From positions 1,781,905 to 1,845,904 of the forward strand of contig CALYLW010000067.1 in NCBI GenBank assembly GCA_944989445.1: a stretch of DNA of 64,000 nucleotides, read 5' to 3'. The position numbers and the translations under genes are program-made. Within the stretch, counting starts at the first letter, position 1; every line of letters starts with the position of its first letter. Origin of the DNA: Ampullaceana balthica. Taxonomy: Eukaryota > Mollusca > Gastropoda > Lymnaeidae. Shown here one piece after another: positions 34,701 to 46,700 of the stretch. Under the pieces are notes generated by a model, which searched no databases, was not told the origin of the DNA, and saw only the letters and a list, made by a program, of their open reading frames with translations.

Positions 34701-37700
34701 TACACTTGTCTGTTTGCGTTGTTGTTAAAAGATGTCATGTAAAGAAGACATTCCAGTGTTATTTCGATTTTTGACTATTACGTTACTTATGACACCATAA
34801 ATTTCAATTTTTGCTTTAGTCAAAATTAAAAATTAATTAATCGTTAATTTTTTCAAAAGTCGGCAACTAAATTAAACGTTAACAGCCTTAGTTTATTTAT
34901 GTATTTGTTTATATCTTTCTTTATTCCAGCAAACGTCAATATTTAAAATCTGAAAATAACTTTTGCATGGTATCTATGAAAATTAATTTAGGCGCTCGTG
35001 TGACGATTATACATTACGTAATGTATGAAAAATTATTGGCTATAATTAATTATTAGTTATTTTTTAAATTTTCAAATTTATTCGTTTATTTCCCTTTATA
35101 TGTCTCCCTTGAAAAATGTTTCTTATAGATTTTTTATTTATTTTAAACTTATATTTCCTCTTTCATTGTAAAGTCAGGTAACTCAGCATCGAATAAGTCA
35201 ACTTGGGATAACTCTCTCGGCAAGATCAAAATGATGTTACCATATGTGTGGCCCAAAGAGAGCCTGAGGTTACAAATAACTGTCGTCATTTGTTTGGCTC
35301 TCCTTGTACTTGGCCGGGTCATCAATGTCTTTGTGCCCATCTACAGCAAAAATATTGGTCAGTCTTCAACATTTTGTCTACGTTTGTTGGTCAGTGGTCA
35401 ACATTGTGTCTTAGTTTGTTGGTCAGTCCTCAAAATTGTGTCTTAGTTTGTTGGTCAGTCGTCAACGTTGTTTTTTACTTTTTTGGTCAGTCGTCAACGT
35501 TGTGTCTTAGTTTGAACCAATCTTTTTCCTGGCATGACAACAAAAGTGCTGCCGACTTACAATAAAATGAGTGATACATTTAGAGGGAAAATTATTTAAA
35601 CAATGATCACTGACCAACGACTGAAGAAAAGACCCACATTTATTTGATACTTTTGATGCAGACCATTTTGATATGGGAACTTATTTAGAAGACAATCACC
35701 CTCCATTTGAACATAGAAGTTAACATACGTGCAGCAATGAGATCTGTCCAACTAGAAAAGTGATGAAAACATGGTGTTTCGAATATAAACCCTTTTCATA
35801 TTAAATAGATATGTTTCATATTATAGATAATATGTTGACCAATGTGAATATTTGAACTAACTTGGAGCATCTCTCAATTCTCTCTAGTCAACAGTCTGAC
35901 CTTTGACCCCGAGGCCGGCCTGACACAGCTGGTATTCAGGTGGGACTACATCCTCACATATGTCGGCCTCATCTTTCTCAAAGGAGGTTCAGGTAAGTCG
36001 CCCTCAGTGTGAGTCAGGGGGGGTCACATGACATCTCTATTGAAAAGGCAATGAACAAATGTTCTGATTTAAATTTATTTTCGTCTTATTAAAAAAATTT
36101 TAATGGATTTTTGCATTTCATGAAAAGAAAATAGTTTATATAACATATGTAGTCTATCTTTAAATGCCATTTTAAAAAAAAAGCTTTTATTATATAATTA
36201 TTGATGTCCAGTTAAAGAGCTCTCTTTGTTTATCAAGAAAGATGACAATATTAACATGAAATCATTGCTATTATTAATAGAGAAAATTTAGAAACCAAAT
36301 TTCAACGCTTGACTCAGAACATTATTCTAGTTATATGGTGGATATATCTAGGAATGACCTTAGGATTTATTTACACCTTGTCATATTTGATAGGCCTATA
36401 ATCCACAGCACTATTTGATATACATGTAATGGTTTTATTAAGATTCTTTTGATGCAAGAGTGTTTTCAAAAATCATTGGCGGCACTCTCAGAGTAAAGTT
36501 GTGTTTGCTTTAAATCTTTGCCACTTGTTTACTCCGTTGTTGCAGGTGCGTCCGGCATGGTCAGCAACCTCAACAGCTTACTGTGGATCAAAGTTCAGCA
36601 ATATTCCACACGAGCTATTCAGATCAAATTGTTCTCACACTTACACAAGTAGGTCACCTTTATATTTTCTAGGTTAAACATTCTCACACTTACACAAGTA
36701 GGTCAACTTTAGATCTTCTAGGTTAAACATTCTCACACTTACACAAGTAGGTCAACTTTAGATCTTCTAGGTTAAACATTCTCACACTTACACAAGTAGG
36801 TCAACTTTATATCTTCTAGGTTAAACATTCTAACACTTACACAAGTAGGTCAACTTTAGATCTTCTAGGTTAAACATTCTCACACTTGCACAAGTAGGTC
36901 AACTTTAGATCTTCTAGGTTAAACATTCTCACACTTACACAAGTAGGTCAACTTTATATCTTCTAGGTTAAACATTCTAACACTTACACAAGTAGGTCAA
37001 CTTTAGATCTACTTGGTTAAATATTCTAACACTTACACAAGTAGGTCAACTTTAGATCTACTTGGTTAAACATTCTAACACTTACACAAGTAGGTCAACT
37101 TTATATCTACTTGGTTAAACATTCTAACACTTACACAAGTAGGTCAACTTTAGATATACTTGGTTAAACATTCTAACACTTACACAAGTAGGTCAACTTT
37201 AGATCTACTTGGTTAAACATTCTCACACTTACACAAGTAGGTCAACTTTAGATCTACTTGGTTAAATATTCTAACACTTACACAAGTAGGTCAACTTTAG
37301 ATCTACTAGGTTAAACATTCTAACACTTACACAAGTTGGTCAACTTTAGATCTACTAGGTTAAACATTCTCACACTTAAACAAGTAGGTCAACTTTAGAT
37401 CTAATACTACTGCTAGACTTTATAAAGGGACTCTTTTGTAGATGTAATTAGAATATAAAACTAAAATTCTACCTCTTCTTGGTGAGTCCTGTACTAGACT
37501 ATGCATTATGCATCTTCTGTATGGGTCCAATCCACCAAGAAAACATAAATAAACTTGAACAAATTCAAAAAAGAGCTGACACATTCATTCCTTGAGAATA
37601 ATCAAAACTGACAAGAGTAACACCATTTGTTAAATCATCAAACCTAGAAACATTAGGGGCCGTCCATAAATGACGTCACACGATTTTTGCCGATGTTTGA

Positions 37701-40700
37701 CCCCCTCGCGTCGTCATAAAAACTTAGAACCCCCCCTCTAAAAATACGTCACAAATCTTTGACACCCCCCCAAAACCCACTTATTTTCTATTTGAAAATA
37801 AGTATGTTTCAAATCACTTTTATTGTCATTTAAGTATTAATTATTTATTTAGTGAAGTTCTACATTGTAATATCGTAACCCGCTTGAAGCATTTTTTAAA
37901 AACGTTTAACCGGCCTTCAGAAAACAACTGTGTTAACATCCTTAGATATATTAAAATACGTCATGTGTACGCGTACGCTTGGAACATATGCCCATTATTG
38001 AACCAGTTCCTTCCAGAAAATGCATTATTTAAAAATTTGACAACTATGTAGATTTCTTACCTACGTACTATACGAAGACACCTAAATCTACCATACTTTC
38101 ATTTATATTGACATGAGTGACAATAATCTTAATCCACATGACTTGTCTGTATCAAGTATCCTTTCTGTGATATTTAAAGTTGATGCCTTAAAAACTGAGC
38201 TAAGAAGAAAAGTTATTTTGTGCTCCTCTCGAATTGCGATGTCAAGAATTTGATGTATTCAATAAAGTTAATGAATAGTTGACTAATTTTAAATGCGCTC
38301 ATTTACCATTATATCTAGAACAGTGCTTATCAAACTTTTTAGTATGGCGGACCGGCAGGAATTTTTCCCATTGCACCAGGAACCGGTGCACTATTTTCCC
38401 TGCACTGACAATTTTTTCGGTCCTTTTTTGAGAACACCTGCGGACCGGCAGCGGATGGCCCACGGACCGGCACAGGTCCGCGGACCACCACTTTGAGAAG
38501 CACTGATCTAGAAGACTAGAATAGCCAGGGACGTTTGACCAAAAACCAATCAAACAATTATATCAAAATTAAAACGTTTTTTAATTTTTCAAATAGATTC
38601 CCTCCCCCCCCTTCCCCTTTTAAAGAAAAAGGATATTCCGTGTCGTTTTGACTGAAAATATCTACACATAATCCTATTCAGATCATTTTTAGACACTTGT
38701 CATGCTTGTCAAACTCACCAGTAGCATTTTCGGGGGGCTAACGACGATCCGCCGAATCCCAGAGTCATGTGAGCAGGACCTAGAGTCTGGGGGTTTGGGG
38801 GGGGGGTTAACGCACACATAAACTTGTATATTTTGGAAAAAAAAATCGACGACTCCTGCCATGAGAGAACCAAACGGAGCTGCGGTTACATCACAAATGC
38901 TTTGATGTCAACATCAAACGACGCAGTGTAACAATTTCATATGTTATCTTGTGGATTCTCAAACTTAAGGATTATAAATTAGATTTAATTTTCGTGTCTT
39001 GATAGCTTACGCCAACCAGCGTCTACCGACCGGCACATTGACAAGCACTGATTTTAAATAGAAAAAAAAGTCATTAAATAAATTGTAAGCGGAAGTTTTA
39101 TTTAAAGTTACCCTTTTGATGTGACGTCACATTTCTTCAACCCCCCTCCCTCCCCCTTGTCACGCATCGTAACAAAAGTGTGACCCCCCCCCCTTAGGTG
39201 CGTGACGTCATTTATGGACGGCCCCTTAGAAGATAGAAGAACAATGAGCAAAGTAGTAATATACCATAATGCTATTACTGTAATTTTAACTTGGAATTAG
39301 AACACAAAGATTATATAATACAACCCGCAGATTGACGGAGGTATAAAAACACGCTTTTCATTCCGTATGCAAGAACAAACTCATACGAATTCTCGTTTTT
39401 CCCGTTTGATCAAACCAAGAAAACCAACACGTTTTATACATTTTTAATAAAAATGCTGGACTATACCGTATACATAAACCATGAATAAGCGGATGACGCA
39501 AAAATCATCTGCATAGAAGGATCATCTGTAATAGATAAGTTAGGATAATTCTTAGTACAGCAACACATTGAAAGATATGAAACAAGAAGAACATTGTGTT
39601 AGAAGACATAGTGTGCTACGTCATAAGTGCTCATAAGTAAAGTGTCCAACGCTAAACACCTATGATTAGGTTTGGTCAATGCTTAAAATTCATAAATACG
39701 TTTTTTTCTTTATTTTTTGGAAAGTCCTAACCCAAAAAAAATTTAAGTTTTGTTAAGACTCAGGAAAAATTTGATAGCAAAATTCTACAAGTAACAAATT
39801 CAATCAAGAAATCAAATAAAACTTATAAAAGATGGATCTTTAGATATTCAAACTTCGTTTTAATAGGTAGAGGGTAGTAAATATTCCATTCTTTTCTCAG
39901 GTTTACCGTGACCTATCTTCTGGTACCACAATAGTATTTATAGAGATGAACATTTTGAAAAATCCTTTGTATGACAAGGGGAGTTCTGTCGTATACCATG
40001 CACGATATCCGCTAACTTCCCCTCACCTATTAAATACGTGCAGTGGACATGTGGGGGATCACGGGGACGATACAAAAAAAAATTACATTGTAGGATGGAG
40101 TTTTGCAACCAACTTTATTTGGCTGATATTTTGGTCGAGGGGAGTTATGCCCAGCATGGCACCAGCATACACACACCACTGAACAAAATCCATCAGCCTT
40201 TGTACTCATCAAGAAACTAAATGAAAATCTCTTGATTTTTCTAGCCTCTCACTGCGGTGGCATTTGGGTAGAAAGACTGGAGAAATGCTGCGTGTGGTGG
40301 ACAGAGGAACAAACAGCATCAACACACTACTCAGGTATGGCGGCAAAGTCGGTCGTTATTCCGAAATATCTTTTTAAACCAGTAAAGTTCGAAGTGTGGG
40401 CCTTATATTATGTATATCAAGTCCATGCTTATTGCTTATATGTCTCAGCTTATAAAACTATTTTTATTGTATGCACCATGACTGTATTAAAATATACTGC
40501 ATTACGATCCGCCTAATTTTATGAGGGGGTGTAACCATTGGTTCACGTGATTTGTTTTTCAGTTATATACTGTTCCAAGTCCTGCCGACTATTGCTGACA
40601 TCGTCATAGCCATTATTTACTTTGTGACAGCTTTCAACTATCTGTTCGGTATCATTGTTTTTGTCAGCATGGCTCTCTACCTCAGTAAGTTGTTGCTTCT

Positions 40701-43700
40701 ATTAACAATATACATTTAATACATTCGATTTTCCTAGAAGTTTAATTTCTGAAATAACTAGACCAGCGTTTGTCTCTTTTTAATAATGTCAGACTTTTTG
40801 ATCTGCTTTGACCACTCTGTAGAAATTAATGTAAGAAATAAACACATACCAAGATTGCGATGAAGTTAAAATGTTATTGTGATGACGTGAACAATTAAAT
40901 ACTCTGCTGTTTGACCATTTTAGCGGCTACCGTACAGGCAACAGAGTGGAGGACCAAGTACAGAAGGTTGAGGAATCAGATGGACAACGAAGCTAACGCC
41001 AAGGCCGTGGACTCGTTGCTGAACTTTGAAACAGTCAAATACTACGCTGCTACTGAGTGGGAGATGAACAGATACAGGGGGGCCATAGTACAATACCAGG
41101 CAGGTGATGGGGTCATTCATTACTGGGGATCAACAGATACAGGGGGGGGCATAGAACAGTACCAGGTGATGGGGTCATTCATGGTGTTACTGGGGATCAA
41201 CAGATACAGGGGGGGGGCATAGAACAGTACCAGGTGATGGGGTCATTCATGGTGTTACTGGGGATCAACAGATACAGGGGGTCACAGTACAATACCAAAT
41301 GATAGGGGTTATTCATGGATTTTACAGTAACTGGGGATCAACATCAGGGCCAGCCTTAGGGAATTGGAGGCCCTAGGCGAAGTGAATTTGGTGTCCCTAG
41401 ATGTAATAGAAATATAAAATAAAATTTATATGATTCCTGTGCGAGGCCCCCACTAATTGCAGGCCCTAGGCGGCTGCCTAGTTTCCATACACCAAAGGCC
41501 GACCCTGTCAACAGATACAAGGGGGGGGGGCTAGTACAATACCAGGTGATGGGATCATTGCATAGAATACAGCCACTAACTGCATGTAACTAGGTTTGTA
41601 ATGCAGTCATTGCTTGCAAATCTTTCTGTTTTTCGTGCTATTTTGTTGCAGATATTTGCCTCTCTTTGCAACACATCAGATTTAGATGCAATAGTGAATA
41701 TCAAAACTCATAATACGTACAATAATTGTATTCCAGCATCGTGTGTTAATAACGTATTATGACTACTTGTGATAATCTGATCTTGCTAAGTCAATAATCT
41801 CAATATCCGTTTTGTACTCCATAAAGTTCTTGATATACAGGGGAGGATGTTCAGAGCTACAAAATATAATATTTGGTTTATAAGCCCAACATTTATAGCA
41901 ATGAAACATAAATGAATTTTTTATAACATTGAGATATATGTTTTATAACATTAAACTATGGGTGTATGTTTTATAATATTGAACCATGAGTGTATGTTTT
42001 ATAATATTGAACCATGAGTGTATGTGTTATAAGATTGAACCATGAGTGTATGTGTTATAATATTGAACCATGAGTGTATGTGTTATAACATTGAATCAAG
42101 ATTGTATGTGTTATAATATTGAACCATGAGTGTATGTGTTATAACATTGAACTATGAGTGCATGTGTTATAACATTGAACCATGAGTGTATGTGTTATAA
42201 GATTGAACCATGAGTGCATGTGTTATAATATTGAACCATGAGTGTATGTGTTATAACATTGAATCAAGATTGTATGTGTTATAACATTGAACTATGAGTG
42301 CATGTGTTATAACATTGAACCATGAGTGTATGTGTTATATATTGAATCATGAGTGTATGTGTTATACTATTGAAACAAACTGAACCTCAAGTTGAATAAC
42401 ATGAAAACAAAGTCCTATAATGCATGCCATTAAAATCGCACATCTATTTGACCTCTCGGTTGTCCCCAGTTGGCTGAGTGGAAATTCAACGCAGTTTTCA
42501 ATCTGCTGAGCCTGATACAGAACTCTATCAACACCATCGGCCTGGCCTCGGGCTCACTGCTGTGTGCCTGGGCAGTGACCAATGGCATTAGTGACCTACA
42601 GCTCAATGTCGGAGATTATGTTTTGTTTGGAACGTACCTGTCTCAGCTTTACGGGCCACTTAACTCATTAGGAAACACGTACAGGTAAAATAAAGAATTT
42701 GATGTACATTTAGGCTTTGGGTCTATCATTACAAGTCGAACGACCGGTAACAAGCTACGTCTCATGTATAACACTTATAAAGATAAACGTATAATATCTA
42801 TAACGATAAACATTTACTACATAAATAAATGGTAAACATTTGCCTCAAAAGATTTATGCCCGGGTTTGACCTCCAAGAAAAAAAAGAAACAAAGCTTTTT
42901 TTTAAAAAAATAGAACAAAATCCTTGTTTTATTCGTTGCTTTTACATTTAGCTAGAGTTTTTATTTTATACAATGTTTGATCGTCACGGAATTATGGAGG
43001 GGTAATTTTTTGTCACCAGTTGTAATTTCATAATCTCTATTATAAAAGGGATTCCATTTTATCAACTGGCATTTGTAAACATAGTCACGATGTCCTAGGT
43101 TTTTAAAACAATACTGTCAAGACAATCAAATAGGATGTTCATTTTTTCTCTTATGAATCTTTGTTTAGGATGATACAGCAAGCTTTCATCGATATGGAGA
43201 ATATGTTTGAGCTACTAGAGCAAGGATTAGAGGTAAAACGGATTTGAAACAAGTGTTACAAATATTTTTGAAGAAAAGTGAAGTAAACCTGGAGATTCTC
43301 ACTGGTTCCCATCCCCGGCCCTCGGTTGGACGTAGGGACATGTATTTACATTCAAAGTTATTTCAACTATACATCATTCATAAGAAGTTACACTTGTAGA
43401 ATCTATTTAAAGTTGTGATGATTAATTTAAATGGTGTTTACTATTTTTTTTTCTGTAGGTTAAATTAAATCATATATAGTAACACACAAAATGGATTGTG
43501 TTTGTCTAATTCTGTTAATGCAGGATTGGGCAAAGTGCAGCGCGAGGGCCACATGCGGCCCGCCACAGAGTTGTTTGTGGTCCGCCCAGTCATTCTGACA
43601 ATTGCTTTATGGCCGCGGCCGTAAGTTTGTCTCGTGTTTTCAATTTGAGCGGCTACGTCATAGCGCGTGCGCATGAAGTGTAAATAAGCTCCTTCCCGGT

Positions 43701-46700
43701 TTCCCAGTTTTATTTCACTTTTGTCCTTGTAACAGTAAAATTTAGAAATTTCCAAATTACGTGTGGCCATGAACCCTCCGAAAAAAGCGCACAAATTGTG
43801 ATGAATCCCATGTGTTTGACAAAGAATGGACAAACACATATATTTTTTTGGTAAAATCATTTTTAACGGTGTGGCACTCCGCTTAAATCCGCTTTAACAA
43901 AGTACCCTCCGGGCCAAAACAATTGCCCATCTCTGTGTTAAGATATACGGTATACTCACGCCCTCAGGATCAAGCCCCCTCCTCAGCGCAGACGGTAACA
44001 CTCTAATCACAGACAAAGAGAAGATCTTGGAGAGATGGGTCGAACATTTCGATGACGTCCTAAATCGCCCTTCGACAATCAACGACGAAGCCATCAATCG
44101 TCTACCCCAAGTGCCCACAAACAAAGCACTGGATGACCCACCAACCTTGCTCGAGACCCAGAAAGCAATCTATCTTATCTCCAGTGGCAAAGCACCTGGC
44201 TCTGACGCCATACCAGCTGAGGTCTACAAGGAGGGGGGAACAGCCCTGACTGAAAGGCTCCATGAGCTGTTTCTCTTAATATGGCAGCAAGAGACGATCC
44301 CGCAGGACTTCAAAGATGCCACCATCATACATCTATATAAGCGAAAAGGAAGTAGACAGGTTTGTGACAACCACAGAGGCATATCCCTGCTTTCTATTGC
44401 AGGAAAGATCCTCGCCAGAATCCTGCTCAACCGCCTCACATTGCACCTTGACCAAGGACTCCTGCCTGAAAGTCAGTGTGGATTCCGAAAAGAGCGAGGA
44501 ACAATCGACATGGTGTTCGCTGCCAGGCAGCTGCTGGAGAAATGTCAGGAGCAGAACTCTGATCTGTTCTCCACCTATGTCGACCTGACCAAGGCCTTTG
44601 ACACTGTTGGCAGAGAGGGTCTGTGGAAGATCATGGCCAAGTACGGTTGCCCAAGGAAATTCATCGTCTTGGTGCAACAATTCCATGAAGGCATGCAGGC
44701 CAGAGTCCAGGACAGCGGGGAGTTTTCTGATCCTTTCCCAGTCACAAACGGAGTCAAGCAGGGCTGCGTCCTGGCACCAACACTGTTTAGCCTCATGTTT
44801 TCCGCCATGCTGACAGAGGCCTTCAGAGACGAGGATGTTGGTGTCAACCTGAAATACCGCACAGATGGCAAGCTGTTCAACCTTCGGAGGCTCCAGGCAA
44901 AAACCAAGGTTATGACAGACATCATCAGAGACCTGCTGTTCGCTGATGACTGTGCCCTCAACGCTGTCTCAGAAGCCGACATGCAACGCAGTGTAAACCT
45001 GTTCTCCAGTGCCTGCACAAACTTTGGTCTGTCAATCAACACCAAGAAGACTGAGGTCCTCCATCAGCCTGCGCCTGGAAGACCCTACGTAGAGCCCAAC
45101 ATCACTGTCAACGGCCAGAGACTCAATACAGTGCACCGGTTCACATACCTAGGCAGCACACTGTCTCAAAATGTCACCATCGATGACGAAGTGAACGTCA
45201 GAATTGCCAGAGCCAGCTCCACTTTTGGCAGGTTGTACCCTAATGTCTGGAACAGAAGAGGCATTACCATCCAGACCAAGCTGAAAGTGTACAGGGCAGT
45301 GGTGCTCCCCACACTGCTTTGTGCTTGTGAAACTTGGACTGTTTATCAGCGCCATGCAAGAAAGCTGAACCAGTTTCATATAACAAGCCTCAGGAAGATT
45401 CTCGGCATAAAGTGGCAGAACAAAATTCCAGACACAGTGGTACTGACCAGGGCAGGTCTCCCCAGCATCTTCACCCTCCTGATGCAGTCCCAGCTTCGCT
45501 GGGCAGGGCACGTTGTCCGAATGCCAGACGAGAGACTGCCAAAGAGAATCTTCTATGGTGAGCTCCAGTATGGCCAGCGGTCCCACGGTGGGCAAAAGAA
45601 ACGCTTCAAAGACACACTGAAAGCCTCAATGAAAGCGTTTGCCATAAATCCAGACACGTGGGAACGAGCTGCAATGGACCGATCCACCTGGCGCTCTTCC
45701 ATCCACGAAGGTGCCAGGTCATGTGAGGCAAACCGGATTACCGCCGCAGAAAAGAAGAGGCAAGCCCGAAAGGCCCATGCTGTCAACCCTCCAGGAGATG
45801 TCGCACTCGCCCCCTGTCCCTTCTGTTCCCGAACCTTTCGTGCAAGGATCGGCCTAATCAGCCATCTGCGCACGCACAGAAAACCCTCGGATGACTAGAG
45901 TGGTCCTCGTCGTATCGACGGACGAACGAACATACTCAATGAGATTTGACAAGCAAATGAAATATCATAGAAGTTAAAATTTCATTGACAAACAAATGAA
46001 TTAACATAAAAGTTAAAATTAAATTTGACATGCATTTTCAGGTTAAAGATGTTCCCGGTGCACCGGAGATTGAAATCAAGGGAGGAGCGATAGAATTTAC
46101 TGACGTCACTTTTAATTATGAAGAAGGGTAGGTAATCCTTTGAACTTGTTTAAACCGTTGTTTCATTAGCGGTTGGCGTTACTTTAATTTTATGAATTGC
46201 AATTATTATTATTATTACTAGTTAGGTGCGTGGCATCATTTTACTTTACAAAAACCCACTGAAATTATACACATTGAAAAAGTAATTCAAGTTCTTTTAA
46301 TATTGAAATTCTGGTCTTCATGAAACAATATTAAAATATTTGAGTGGAAATTATTTTAAAAAATAAATAATCTCTTTCCATTATCGGTTAATCTGTCTGT
46401 GACCATTTAAAATTTTCCTCCTCAATCGTTTCGGTTGAATGTCCAATTTAACTTGGCGTGCAACTCTTGAGTGTGCAATTGTTTGGTTAGGATAAAACCA
46501 CGTGTAAATAATCGCGCGATAAAACTGCGGTCTTCAAATAGATGCCAACGAGCTCGAACGATTAACCATTTTGGAAAAAAAGTACCCATAACCAGAGGCG
46601 TCACTATGGTTGGTGTCACCCAGAACGGTAGCTCATAGTGTAACCCCCTCACGACCCTTAACCAGAGGCGTCACTATGGTTGGTGTCACCCAGAACGGTA

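Larger units (their letters stand above)
37429..39545 (+). pseudogene. (GATAA)n-tailed LINE 3' fragment, split by a nested transposon
   Basis: Same family as 15465-16301, here on the plus strand in ABCB6 intron 7. The left piece (37429-37655) decodes to [21 protein letters not shown], and [18 protein letters not shown]. The right piece (39226-39545) resumes [17 protein letters not shown] and ends in the conserved tail (CATAGAAGGATCATCTGTAA, AGATAAG). The two pieces are interrupted between the codons for ETL and EDRR by the element at 37656-39225. In-frame stops show that it is dead. Confidence 0.82.

Noticed and set aside
41100..41105. GT donor at GCAG|GTGATG for ABCB6 exon 10
   Set aside because: It would add four bases and put a stop at the start of exon 11; CAG|GCAGGT keeps the frame.
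44224..45873. Antisense and out-of-frame ORFs across the LINE
   Set aside because: Shadows of the long GC-balanced RT frame.
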